Source of the DNA: Cichorium intybus
Taxonomy: Eukaryota; Streptophyta; Magnoliopsida; Asterales; Asteraceae
Direction of reading: 5' to 3'
Assembly (NCBI GenBank): GCA_023525715.1
Contig: CM042009.1
Coordinates: 125,702,819 to 125,766,818, forward strand
DNA length: 64,000 bases
Position numbers and translations under genes: made by a program. The notes beneath the pieces were generated by a model, which was not told the origin of the DNA, did no database searches, and saw nothing but the letters and a program-made list of their open reading frames with translations. Shown one piece after another: positions 40,470-52,658 of this stretch; position 1 is the first letter of the stretch, and every line of letters starts with the position of its first letter.

Positions 40470-41306
40470 ACAAGGTATAACTCTTACTCAATTATTCGAA
40501 AGTACTCACCTGATATCGGTTTAGTATGTGGAACCCTCAATTTACGCGTACCGGGCTCGTGTTCACTAGACTTGGTTATATCACCATAGGCTAATTCCAT
40601 TCACCAACATCCACAATCATCTCAATAACATCTATCTCAAAGATGTATCGATCAAAAGAGGAAAAAGGAGTATAAACGGTAAATATCAACTCTATATTTA
40701 CTGAAACCTCCAAATCCACGGTTCTACTCATTCAACTGTAGGAACTCGACAATAATCACACCAATAACTCTAAAGGCATCCAGTAACAATCTACTAACAA
40801 CATATATAACAATATATAACTAAATAACTAAAATCAAATCTAGGCTTTCAAAACCCCCAAAATGAAGAAATCACTCACCTCGATGAATTAGGAATCAAGA
40901 GCGCGTTTGCGGGGTTAGATTCGAGTCTCTTTATGTTTTCCCACGAATCTCTAGCTTCAATTTGACAGAAAATCGCCTCTTTATGCTCTGAAATCGAATT
41001 GGGATCTATTTTCCCGAAATGAGGGTTTCTGCACATTTAAAGGGTCTGTACGCCTAACACGGCCCGTGTTAATACAGCACGACCCGTGTTAATACAGCAC
41101 GGCCCGTGTAACTCACGGATTCCCCTCAAAAATGGGTCTGTAGCTGAACACGACCCGTGTTCTCTGAACATGACCCGTATAACCTCTTTTTAGCATTTTT
41201 CAACCTTAAGCTTCCTCCTAATGGGATTCTAACTACCCAATCTAACTAATCTTAATTACACTAAGATTATCTCAAAATTTTTCAAATTTAATAACACGGT
41301 ATTACA
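39694..41306 (-). repeat. 5' LTR of L2a
   Basis: Same as 34275-35871 apart from scattered substitutions, (TA)n length and one extra ACACGACCCGTGTT unit near 41072 (three CG words here, two in the other LTR). Confidence 0.9.
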
Positions 41307-41561
41307 ATAATGCAACGAACTTCCTTGGACACAATAGTCAAGGAGTCATGCTCATCACAAGCTGCTGTGTGATGCCATGTTTGGGAGCAGACACTCTGTT
41401 GGATATGGTTCGCCAGCAAAACTAAGAACTATTCTCGAATTGCAAAACCATATCACACAGTCAAGACCAGTCAGCCTTACCATATTTAACAGGTGCTTTC
41501 TGAAGCTCTCAGAAAAGGGTGAAGGAAGGGAAGGAGGAGAATTGACACTATCTTCAGACAT
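41307..41561 (-). pseudogene. L1a gag relic, N-terminal piece
   Basis: Minus-strand ATG at 41561 (MSEDSVNSPPS), then RLTGLD..VIWFCNSRIVL, which resembles the start of copia Gag (L-T/D-G-x-N-x-x-x-W-x-R-N). A frameshift near 41355 leads to CDEHDSLTIVSKEVRCI up to the L2a junction; the frame resumes at 34269. Confidence 0.7.
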
Positions 41562-42849
41562 ATATAAAATTTGAATTTATTTGTTTAATTAATCCTTTTA
41601 AATAATTACCCAATATATATTATTTAACAAGGCTAGGATCCAAAATACCCCAACTATGTTGTGAAAAGGGATGCCGTAATCACAATACAGTGGTCATTAA
41701 GGTAGATAACATTTATCAATTTCAGTCTTATGAAATTCCTAGATCTGTGACTGGGATGCCGAGGATCACAAACCGGGTGTGAATAACCATGCAAATTAGC
41801 TTGGTACTCTCGGGGTCAATTACCATCTCAAATTGATGTGCCGGTAAACCACACACGCTCCATCAACAATGATAACACCCGAGAAACCCATTGCCACTCT
41901 TTATGAACCCCTATTGGTGTGCCGGTAAACCACACACGCTCCACCAACGTTTCATAAAGTGCGATGTGCAATTTCATGGATTAGCATCAAATTCACATTT
42001 TTCCTAAAGTAAGTAGATTGGGATTTTTGTAAAGGGTTCTAGTACTTTGATCATTATACTTTTAATGATTAAGCGGTCCTATCAAACCCGTTCAGCTAAC
42101 GACCGTCCACTGATCAGGCAAGCGGTGGGTGAGAGTGTACACCCATTAGAACGCTATTTTATAGGCAGTCTCCTTATACCCACTTTATAGATCAGCTTTG
42201 TGAATGAGGCCTACTGATGATTTGACTAACCAATTTATCTTATACATATAGTATTAACTTTTAATAATATATATAAGATGTATTTTAAACCTTTTAAAAT
42301 ATTCCAAGTTTATCTTTTAATTTTTCCAAATTTAACTATTAAATTTAAAATTAAATTAAACCTTTAAAATAGATTTAATTATCCTTTAATTAACAATTAA
42401 TTAAATTAATTAAATCTAGATATTTTAAACCTTTTAAAATATTTTAGGATTTATCCTTTAATTTTTCGAAATTTAACCATTAAATTAAAATAAAATTAAA
42501 TCCCTTGAATTATCTTTTAATTAAACAATTAATTCAATTAATTCAAATGTAGATAGGTATCACAAATTAGTCAAATTAATTTAAACCTATCTTAAACCCC
42601 TAATTTTCGAATTCAAACAAATGGGTTTAAGGTTATCCATTTAATTAAACAATCAAAGTTACCAAACATAGAAAAACCTCCAAAAACCCTAACCAAGAAA
42701 ATCGAAAAAGGGGGAGGGGCAAGGGTTTCAAAAACCCTAAACCCCAAAATCGAAATTAAGCTAATTAGGGTTTATAAGCTTTAAACCCTAATTTTAGGAA
42801 AACTATTACAGCCATTCAACAAGAAAACAAACAAAAGCTTTGATACCAC
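41562..42849 (-). other. Leader of L1a with primer-binding site
   Basis: Non-coding between the primer site (reverse complement of 42836-42849) and the gag start. Contains ATGCCGTAATCAC (41671-), shared with 20610 and, in reverse, 44525, and two copies of the 34-nt hairpin. AT-rich with repeated TTTTAAAATATT words at 42280-42500. Confidence 0.7.
41833..41947 (-). repeat. 34-nt covarying hairpin, copies 3 and 4 (L1a leader)
   Basis: Copy 3 at 41833-41866 with arms TTGATG/CATCAA; copy 4 at 41914-41947 with arms TTGGTG/CACCAA. The 22-nt cores are identical (TGCCGGTAAACC then ACACACGCTC). Starts are 81 nt apart. Confidence 0.85.
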
Positions 42850-43553
42850 TGAAAGGTTTTCTGCAAATCTATGAACTAAAACCTGAAGTTCACATGCGAC
42901 CTAGAAAGGATCTATGTTTTCTTACTTTGAACATGTAACTAATTTCCTAAAGGCCAAATAAAATTACTAAAGAAATAAATCGGAAAAATTAACCTTTAGT
43001 TTAATCTTGAAGCTAAGCAGCACAAGTGTCCTGCCTCAAATGAGATCACACCCAGGGAGCCAGAGGGACAGGTCACGAAAATTCCAGAGAGAACAGAAGA
43101 GAATAGCACTTGATTATGAGGTCCAGGGGTCCCTATTTATAGGCTACCAAATGACCCTTAGAGATAAACCTCGTTTGACTTTCAAACAGAGATAAACCCT
43201 ATCTCTAAGCCATTTTCCGGATTATTCATACACGCGCCGCGGCCTACACATTGGCGCACCGCGCGTGTTAATTCAACTATTGAATTGGAACAACTTTACC
43301 CCCTGTCCTCCTGATTATTCTAATTAATGCCATAGAAATTAATATAGTTTATAATTAATATATTATCACTTTAATATATTAACAAACTATTTCTTTTATT
43401 CCTATTGATTTATTAATCACATAATAAATCAACCTTTCTCTCTCCTGGAATTTCTACCAAACCTCTAGCTATGAGGGCAACCCAAATGGACTTTGCTACT
43501 ATTAATTAGGTAAATACTAATTATTAGTCATGACTGAGACACCTAATCCAACA
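42850..43553 (-). repeat. 5' LTR of L1a
   Basis: 704 bp, TG..CA on the minus strand, directly beside the primer site at its low-coordinate edge. CpG-dense words at 43229-43266. Confidence 0.9.
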
Positions 43554-44646
43554 ATTAAACCCAAATAGCCTCATATGTTGATTTTGGGCTAGGGTTTCTG
43601 AAACTGTTGCCTCCCCCTTATTTTTCGATTTTTATTAGGTTATTTTAGGTTTTTGTATTTTTGGTAATTATGATTAATTAATAATTGGATAACCCTATAC
43701 CCTAATTTATTAGGTTATTTTAGGTTTTTATTAGGTTATTTTAGGTTTCTGAAACTGTTGCCTCCCCCTTGTTTTTTCGATAATTGAAAAAATAAATAAA
43801 CCTAATATTTTAAAAGGTTTAAAATACATCTTATATATATTATTATTATTAAATGTTAATATTTATATGTATAAGAAATATTCAGTCAAATCGCTAGTTA
43901 GTATGTCTCATTCACAAAGCTGATCTATAACCGGGGGGTATAAGGAAACTGCCTATAAAATGGCGGTTGAATGGGTGTCCACTCTCACCCCCGGCTTCCT
44001 TAATTAGTGGAGGGTCGTTAGCAGAACGGATTTCATAGGACATTAAATCTCATTAAAAGTATAATGTTATTAAAAGAAAGTACTAGAACTTTTTTTAATA
44101 AAATCTCAAATCTAGTTACTTTAAGAAAAATGTGAAAGATATGCTAAACCATGAAATTGCACATTACACTTTATAAGTTGTTAGTGGAGCATGTGTGGTT
44201 TACCAACACACTAATATGGACTAACAAACAGTTGTAATGGGAATCTCATAATTATCATTATTGATGGAGCGTGTGTGGTTCACCAGCATACCAATCGAGA
44301 TGATAAATGACATTGAGGTTACCAAACACATTTTCATGGTTATTCACATCTTGTTTGTGATCCTCGGTATCCCAGTCACAAATAGAAGAGCATAATTCGA
44401 AATTAAACATGTCATTGAATAGTTTCAATGAATCTCAAAAGACCTAGGAATTTCACTTAATTTGATTACTTTCCGAGATGGAGTTGGTAAATCGTCATTT
44501 ACCTACCTTTATAAAATTTACAATTAGATTACGGCATCCCTCTTCTAAGTTGCGAATCATATAGTTAGGTCCTAGCCTTAATATTTATTTTGGGTTAATA
44601 TATTAAGGATTATTCTTATCTAATTAAAACTACCTTCCTTTTATAG
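43554..44646 (+). other. Leader of L0, continued
   Basis: Begins with the ATTAA duplication and continues the leader split by L1a. It has the same elements as the L1a leader in opposite orientation (CTAGGGTTTCTGAAAC with GTTGCCTCCCCCTT, GATTACGGCATCCC near 44520, GGTCCTAGCC). A short duplication repeats the CTGTTGCCTCCCCCTT stretch (43605 and 43752). No gene. Confidence 0.7.
44181..44294 (+). repeat. 34-nt covarying hairpin, copies 5 and 6 (L0 leader)
   Basis: Copy 5 at 44181-44214 with arms TTAGTG/CACTAA; copy 6 at 44261-44294 with TTGATG/TACCAA (one mismatch and one G-U). Cores ATGTGTGGTTTACC and GTGTGTGGTTCACC. Starts are 80 nt apart, as in the L1a leader, and the sense orientation relative to the element is the same. 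Confidence 0.8.
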
Positions 44647-44853
44647 ATGTCTACTTTGTTGATGCTTCTGCTTCCCCATCCGCTTCCCACAACAACCATA
44701 ACTTCTCTTCAATCCTTTCGCTTTGCTCAAAGGTGACATTGGATTGCACCAACTACAATTACTGGATGCGAAACATCAAAACGGCTCTTAGATTCGAGGA
44801 CAAGGAATATGTCCTCGAGAAAGAACTCATAGAGATTCGAGGACAAGGAATAT
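44647..44853 (+). pseudogene. L0 copia gag N-terminal relic
   Basis: ATG at 44647 follows the leader. In a frame two bases off that ATG, 44719-44832 encodes LDCTNYNYWMRNIKTALRF and then EDKEYVLEKEL, the N-terminal copia Gag signature. So there is a frameshift near the start. Cut by L1b at 44853. Confidence 0.75.
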
Positions 44854-47695
44854 TGTAACACCCCTTTTCTCAAGACCATTTATAAATCAAGATATATTAC
44901 ACTACGCGACTTGCAAAAAGTCGCTAAATTTGTTTTTACAAACTTATTCTTAAGGGGTATTACAGACTACATACAAAAGCCATACTTTAAACTTATCTGT
45001 ATTTTACACTGGTCCCAACTTCAGAGCTTATGTAGTAGTCAAGCTCCTGCTAAACAAATAATACGTGAGACATAAGGCCTCGTGAGTAATATGGGTTTTA
45101 GACCCAAAACTTTCTTACTTAAAACTTGTAATACAAAACAAGTAGAATACTCAAAACTGATTTTTATAATAAATCTCAAAACTGCTCAAAACCGCTTTTC
45201 ATAAATAATTCTTAAAACTGCTCTTTTCTCATTTCTCAAGACCAACTGAAAATCATGAATTGGTTTAACTCATTTTTACCAACTCCCTTTCACGGGACGG
45301 AACAGATCCACCCGCAAGGTTGTGCTACTTCTGTCTCCCCTTCATGGCTTGGAACAAATCCAACCATAAGGTTATGCTAAACTAGACAACTACTTCACGA
45401 CGGGAGGTACCATCCCAGTAGTGTCTTAAGACCTCCCGATTATGTGGGTGGTCCTAGTCCGGACAACTGACTCTTATCACTTTCTTTACTTTAACTTCTC
45501 ATTTCATTACTTTCTTCACTTCATCTCAAATTGGTCAAACATAAAAGCAATTCATATCAAACTCAAACTTATAAACTTCTGACTCACATTAAAAATCTCT
45601 TTAAATGTTAATCAGAACATCTTAAGCCCACATATGGAGCTTCTTTCAAAATAGCTTTAAAGACTGAACTTCTTCAAAAATATGTTTTAAAACACTTAGC
45701 TCATATATATAGAGCTACTTTCAAAACTGTTTCCAAACTTTAACATTTGAAGTAATTTGGAAATCTCATTTTCTGAAAAATATTAGTTTGCTATATACTA
45801 GGAAAATCCACATATACTCACCTCAACTAGTTAGAGAAGTCTAACTAGGACTATTCCCTTCCTCGTCCTTCCTATTCATTGATCTTTTACTCCTTAAGTA
45901 CCTAAGGAGTTTATTCACATTTTATTAATAACATGTGATACTTTAACAACATGTAAGGACTACTTTGTTATGTTCCACTAGACTCGTATCACAATATTTT
46001 TGTGATATTCATCCCTTAGCACACCTTTTAACGTATTCTTATTATCATTTAAATGATATTTTATTGACCATTATACCCTTGGAAAGTCACATACACAATT
46101 TAGACTCATTTTTCATGTTTTCATGCTCTATAACACTTATGGGACCAATTAGAGACCAAGGCTACATGTCTAAGGGAAAATAGACCTTTTAACCCCTTCC
46201 AGACTGTTACGCGGTCGTGTAATATTCCCCTTATAAGTTACACGGCCGTGTAACTGTCCCAGGCCTTCACAACTTCAATTTTTCACTAAAAATCATGTAT
46301 CGGGCTCGTTTTAACTCGAAACTTCACCAAATTTTGACCATAGGTTCTATTGACCCTCTATTATGTTAAGGACATGTTTTCACTTCTATTAAGTCTTATT
46401 TAGTCCATGACTTAATTATTAAGACCATAGGATGTCACAAGAGCTCTAAGGAAGCTCATATGCATATCAACTCAAATTTTAAAGTTTAGTTTTGTCCATT
46501 TTCTGTCCATATACTTATATAACCAATGGATGATTTAATTTAAGGTTTTTACAACCCAAAACATACTTTATTTATTACCAATTCATGATTTCCATTAACC
46601 ATTTCCATGGGTTTCATTCATGGAATCACCAATTCCATTCCACCCGACAAATTTCAGTTTTTTGTTCAAACTTTCATTTTATTAATTGAAACTCTTAGGA
46701 AACCACTTCTAATGGTTTCTTCATACTTAAACATCATTTATGACTCATTGTAACCAACTCTTTATGTCAAATTAACACTTTGATCTTAAACTCAAATTTC
46801 TAGGGTTCAGTTGCATATGAAATCACCAAACTTGATTTTAAGTTATCCATATGTTGGATAATGATCAAGATGTGATTAGAAACATAACCCAACTACTTTT
46901 ACTTGTTTTTAAACCATGGAATCATGGATTCCAAGTTTCTTCCAAAAAAAATTCCATTTTTGACATTTTTACCCAAAATCTGAAATTACTCAAATTTATT
47001 AAGTAGGAACAATTTATTACTTCTATTATAACATATTAGACTTATCAAGAACCATTATAACCATCTTGTTCTTAGAAACCCGTTAGTTAGGGTTCTTAAG
47101 CTCAAATTCTCATTTCTTGATTTTTAACACTTTCAATGGGTAAACTAGGTTTATATGATGATTAAGACACAAATTAAGGCTAGGAATCATAGGATAATCC
47201 TCCTATAGCCACTGAATTTTCGAAGCTACAGTAACCTACCCACGGGAAATGGGTTAAACAACCCTAAAAACATGCTTACTAACCTTAGAAGGCTTGGAAT
47301 TCTTCAATTCCAAGTGGGTTTTCTCCAATTTTGCTTCAATTCCTCATGACCTTCACGAACTGATCTCCCTGGCACTCTCTAGAACTTGCTCATGTGTTCT
47401 ATGAATTGGGAGAAGATATTTCTCCTATTTATACCACCTCACTTTGCACTAATGACAATCTAGCCCTCAAGTTCCATTTTTTCCAAAATGGCACAAAAAC
47501 TCATTTAATAACATTATAAGTTTTATTTTATTTCATTTTTGCCCCAAAAATTATATTTTCACTTCATAGAAGTCATTTCTATGCCAAATGACCATTTTAC
47601 CCTTTTTACCAATTTCTACCATTACGGCATCGTTCAAACCCAAATTTTACATATTTTTATTTTATAGGTTTTACCATTATTTTCGGGTTCTTACA
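44854..47695 (-). repeat. 3' LTR of L1b
   Basis: Plus strand reads TGTAACACCCC to GGTTCTTACA. Contains an 18-bp perfect palindrome, GTTACACGGCCGTGTAAC (46237-46254), and hairpins GCGACTT/AAGTCGC (44906), GGGAGGT/ACCTCCC (45402), CTAGTTAGA/TCTAACTAG (45827, loop 4), TATCACAA/TTGTGATA (45987), GAAACCA/TGGTTTC (46699), TTATCCA/TGGATAA (46843) and CTTGGAATT/AATTCCAAG (47293, loop 4). Confidence 0.9.
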
Positions 47696-50280
47696 ATCTC
47701 CCCTCCTTAAGAGGATTCCGTCCCCGGAATCTTTTCGTACTATACATGGTATGTATATATTTTCTATAGGTATACTTTTTTTTCTTAGGGGATTGATCTT
47801 TCATTTCCCTCAACTTTCAATCTTTTAATTACATTTCAAGAAGTTTATACTCTTAGAGGTTATCCCTCTTCTAGACTTCTTCCTTATAAGAGATATACAA
47901 GTATCTCTTTAAAACCTTACATTTGCTTAAATAACCGAAATTCCTTTTTCGTCATTTTACTCTACTTTCTTTATAATATTTCAAAATACTTATAACATAT
48001 TTAATACTTTTATTAAATGACCAAAATACCCTTTCAGTCATTTTTATCCGTTTCCTCAACTTTTAGTTGCTCGCTCATACTTCACACTCTATGTTCTAAT
48101 TATATTCCTTTTACCTCATTTCATTCATATACAAATCTCTTAGTAAAACATATTTTACAAGGTGGTTTCGTACTTTCATACTTCTATCAAAAATAGCTGT
48201 CTACTTTGTAATTCTTCTCATATCTTTACTAAAACTCATGAGATCATACTATTCATATTCTTTACTGATACCTTTTCCAAATACCTTTTAATTCCATATT
48301 TTTTTTCATTCTTCACTTATCATATGATTTGTTTATTTATTCATAATCCTTTCTCTTCCTCATTTATCTACTCTTTTACTCTTGAATACATATTTTGTTG
48401 TTATTTCTTCTTCATGAAAATTTTACAATTTCTGCAATTCTTTTTTTTTTTACAAAAGAATTGTCTCCTACTATTTTCTTTCTTCTATAGGCTTTACCAT
48501 ATCTCATCTTTTATATTCTTCATTTCCAAATCTTTTAAACTATCATCTATTTTCCTTTATTTCTACTAACAACTGTCGACTTATTACCTTTCATAAGGAA
48601 TGCATTTTCCTCTTTTCGTTACACTTTACATTCTCATTTTCTGTCTGGGACAGAATCTGTCAAAATAGTATACTTTACATGAAAATCTACATATCTTACT
48701 CAACAAGGGTAGAAACGACCTACCACTTTTTGTTTTAGAAACTAGACATCAGTAGCTTTCTTTCTATGTATAATAGATAATTTCTTTGTTCTATAAATTT
48801 GTACAGTTTCGTTGTTGAAGTTGATCTATTAGTTCTGTCAACTTCCTTATTTTCTACTCTTGATATTTGTACTATTAGTTATATACTTCTCTTTTTACTC
48901 CTTACTAGTTTCATACGTTCACCATAAATTATTATCTTTTCTACTCTGTAACTTACATGTATTACTTTCTATAAATACATGTCTTATTTTATCCTGTATA
49001 TATATTTCTTCCACATCTTGAGTTTTACTATTGACACAATTATCATTTTTCTTCTTATTTCATAATTTATGAAATTTCACTTTCACATTTTACATTTTAG
49101 CAATCTAAGTACTTCTTTCATCTTCCTTTATTAGTTATGAGATTTCAGTCTCATTTACTCATTACACTTACTAATATAATCATCTCTTTTCATTTCTCAG
49201 CTTTCTCACAGTACTCCTATGAGTACACTTCTTATCTTCTGAGGTACCTCATGTATCATTCTCATCTTGTTACACTTTTATGATGTTATCATCTTGTGGT
49301 GTAATTGCGTTTCACAAATCATATTTATTAACTTCTTGATCACAAATGTCAATTTTTTTTTAAACTCTTGTCCCACTTTAGACTTTTACAACTAAACTTT
49401 GTTTCTCTCTTTTATCTCTTGATTACTACTTGGTAATCCGACTCTTTTATCACATATATTATTTTATAATCCCAATCTCAATTTCTATATACCTTCTACA
49501 CGCTTCAAGTGGTTTCATGATTGCTTTCTAAGTTTGACTCTTATAGATAGTCAAAGCTGTCAAGAATTTAATTACCAACTTTATATACTTTTGGTCAAAT
49601 TATGGTTCCAACTTAACACTGAGATGCAAACTATGGTCTCAAACCACTTTTTAACATACATTTACAAGTTTTTAATTATATAATATACTCGTACACACAT
49701 ACCTGATTCCCTTTTAGTTTAAGAACTTTAATTAAGTACTTCATCTATTTTTGTCCCATGACAATTATCTAACTCAATACTCAATTTACCAATATCACTT
49801 GTTGATAAATTTTTATCCCTTCGATCTTCTTACTTTTATATTGTGTTCTTCTTTTCTTTTGTTTTTAGACATTTTTTAAAAAAAACTTTATCTCACATAC
49901 TTTTACTTATAACTTTCTAGGCTTTAGGCCCAAATTTTCTTCCATTATATATTTTACCATATTTTCTACGTGTTTTTAAGGCTACATGCCTAACACATTA
50001 CATTGTTCTTTCATTTAAACTCCACTTCTTTACACTCTATATTTCATATAAGACTTACTTCTTATGTATCTTTAGGTGATACACAATGGTCATTCATTTT
50101 CTCATTATATTTCATTCTTTTATGTTTAAAAGCTATACACCAAACACATTATTTTACTTATTTGCTTCATACTTTATAGTATTCTATTTAGAATACCTAT
50201 TTCGTAATCACTTTTATACTTTTATACCTTGTATAAGTCTCAAAACTTACTCATTCTTTTATATCTATAATCTCATATCA

Positions 50281-50356
<76 letters not shown>

Positions 50357-52039
50357 CCTTGTATTTCATAGTTACTACCCATGTACCAACCATTATTCAC
50401 AATCTTTGAATACTTTTACCCGTCACTTCCATTTAGAAGTAGTAACTTCCTGTCTCTTTATTTTAGTTCTTATCTCATCTTTGACTCTTTGTCTAATACT
50501 TATTTAGATATTCGCTTTTATTCTTTATCTCATATTATTTATGACTCTCAGTCATTTTTCTCACATTCTTTCGGTTATCCTTTTATCATTCACAGTTCTT
50601 CTTATATGTAGTTTATATGGTCACTAAATCTGATTCCAATGACCATTTCTTTGATAACTGTCTTTATATTCTTCTCATTATCATCATTGTCTGTCTTATC
50701 TTTAACTGCTCGCCTAACACTTGATTAGACATTCAATCTCCATTTCTCAATTCATTTTCTTGCATTATAACAATGCAACTTACTCATGGTCTTTAACGAT
50801 TTTTTTTATTACTTTCTCATTCAGGTAACTTACTTTATAATGTTACTCATTATAGTACACTTCAGACTTAGTTATTTGCTCCAACTATTAGATGTCTTTA
50901 CTTGTCATATTACTTTCGAGTTTGGAAGTCACGACTTCCCATTTCTTACACTTTCATTTCTGTCCTTGATTCCTTATCTAATACTTGATTAACTATTTTG
51001 CTTTCGTTTTATATTAACATATTTAATCACAACTTTTTATATACATACCTTAATCTCTTGGTTGTCCATGGACAACACATCAAACTACTTCTCAATATTT
51101 ATTATGTACTCTTTTTATACCTATTTTGGGTTTGTCTACAATTACAAACCCAGTTCATTTCCTTTTTCTTTTCCCGATTAAATGTTTTCATTCTTCTTTC
51201 TTATATGAATTTCATTCGGATATCTGTATTCATATTCTTTTCAAATCTTTCTTTCTTTGGTCACTGTAGTGACATTACTTTTATTTTTATTCCATAATCA
51301 TAATTCGTTTCCGTTACACAATGGAATTTTCAGTTATACTCTTTCTTTTATATTTATACTATATACTCCATTACTCCCATTAAAATTTCAATATATTTAT
51401 ACCTTCTGGCCATGTCTCTTTTACTGGTTCCTTTCATACTGTCTTATGTTTCATTATATATACTTTACATTATTTCTTACATTATACGATGGTTATCACA
51501 ACCACATATTTGAACTTTTCTCCGTCATTACCTTTTTATACTTGTCATCTTATTTTCAATACTCTTCACTCATACTTTCTTATGCTTTATTACATATACT
51601 TTATACTGATTCGTATAGGATATGGGGTTTTCCCCACTACATACTTCATATTTGTTAATTCATCTTTAACACTTTTCTTTTATACTTTAGTATTTTCAGT
51701 CATACTTGATTTTATTAGATATGTATATCAAACCTATGCCCCTCAAACCTTCTACACCCATCACTTACAGATTCACACGATTCCTGTGTGGTTCCACCAA
51801 ACTCAAATATATATCCTGTGATTATGATAGTACGGGCCCATATTATTATAACCACCTATACATATTTGCTTCCAGTTTTACCACCAGGACTCATGTTCCA
51901 CTGTTACGGATTTATTCCCATTTCTACTTAGTTTCAACATCATATTCAATTATGTACTTTACTTAACTCCCACATAGTTTAAGTCTAGGTTCAAGTATTG
52001 ACACCTAGTTCGCTTAAACTATGGCTCTGATACCAAAAC
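47696..52039 (-). other. Non-coding interior of L1b, pyrimidine-rich plus strand, with hairpins
   Basis: The plus strand is strongly C+T-rich, which leaves several antisense frames of 100-135 codons open without any family resemblance. Perfect hairpins include GATTCCG/CGGAATC (47714), AAGAGATA/TATCTCTT (47888), TTCTGTC/GACAGAA (48639, loop 3), GAAGTTGA/TCAACTTC (48817), TGAGGTACCTCA (49240), TTTGACT/AGTCAAA (49533), ATGACT/AGTCAT (50541, loop 3), ATGGTCA/TGACCAT (50617), GGAAGTC/GACTTCC (50924), GTTGTCCATGGACAAC (51061) and TGGGTTTGT/ACAAACCCA (51127). Confidence 0.7.
50283..50354. repeat. (TA)n inside the L1b interior
   Basis: About 72 bases of TA. It is the source of a spurious IY-repeat reading frame. 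Confidence 0.95.
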
Positions 52040-52658
52040 TATAACGCCCCTTTTCTTAAGACCATTTATAAAACAAGATATATTACACTACGCGACTTGC
52101 AAAAAGTCGCTAAATTTTTTTTTACAAACTTATTCTTAAGGGGTATTACAGACTGCATACAAAAGCCATAATTTAAACTTATCTGTATTTTACACTGGTC
52201 CCAACTTCAGAGCTTGTGTAGTAGTCAAGATCCTGCTAAACAAATAATACGTGAGACATAAAGCCTCGTGAGTAATATGGGTTTTAGACCCAAAACTTTC
52301 TTACTTAAAACTAATACAAAACAAGTAGAATACTCAAAACTGATTTTTATAATAAATCTCAAAACTGCTCAAAACTGCTTTTCATAAATAATTCTTAAAA
52401 CTGTTCTTTTCTCATTTCTCAAGACCAACTAAAACTCATGAATTGGTTTAACTCCTTTTTACTAACTCCCCTTCACGGGACGGAACAGATCCACCCACAA
52501 GGTTGTGCTACTTCTGTCTCCCCTTCATGGCTTGGAACAAATCCAACCATAAGGTTATGCTAAGCTAGACAACTACTTCGCGACGGGAGGTACCATCCCA
52601 GTAGTGTCTTCAGACCTCCCGATTATGTGGGTGGTCCTAGTCCGGACAACTGACTCTT
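52040..52658 (-). repeat. 5' LTR of L1b, first part
   Basis: Begins TATAACGCCCC (TGTAACACCCC in the other LTR) beside the primer site and matches 44854-45476 until CTGACTCTT, where L2b is inserted. The rest is at 61131-63339. Confidence 0.9.

Larger units (their letters stand above)
34275..41306 (-). mobile_element. L2a: non-coding chromovirus derivative (LARD), minus strand
   Basis: LTRs at 39694-41306 (5', 1613 bp) and 34275-35871 (3', 1597 bp), highly similar. The primer site is the reverse complement of 39680-39693 (TTGGTATCAGAGC); the polypurine tract is the reverse complement of 35872-35892 (GAAGGGGGTAAGAACT). Flanking 5-mers are ATAAG (34270-34274) and ATAAT (41307-41311), one mismatch. 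The 3.8-kb interior has no gag or pol. The polypurine-proximal motif is shared with the coding chromovirus at 18920-18944, so a Tekay-type partner is the likely source of enzymes. Confidence 0.85.
29145..43553 (-). mobile_element. L1a: copia-type element with gag relic only, minus strand
   Basis: LTRs at 42850-43553 (5') and 29145-29883 (3'). The primer site is the reverse complement of 42836-42849 (GTGGTATCAAAGC). The polypurine tract is the reverse complement of 29884-29895 (AAGTGGGAGAC). Target duplication ATTAA. Leader 41562-42835. Only gag pieces are coding (41307-41561 and 34116-34269); 29884-34115 is non-coding with no protease, integrase or RT. It is therefore non-autonomous and shares LTR-start and leader sequence with L0. 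L2a is inserted inside it. Confidence 0.85.

Noticed and set aside
29302..43195. A 62-codon plus-strand frame present twice (29302-29490 and 43007-43195)
   Set aside because: It is the antisense of the L1a LTR and is duplicated because LTRs are duplicated.
48162..51966. Plus-strand frames of 100-135 codons in the L1b interior
   Set aside because: They are antisense to the element, hydrophobic because the strand is pyrimidine-rich, and contain no family motifs; low purine content simply removes stop codons.
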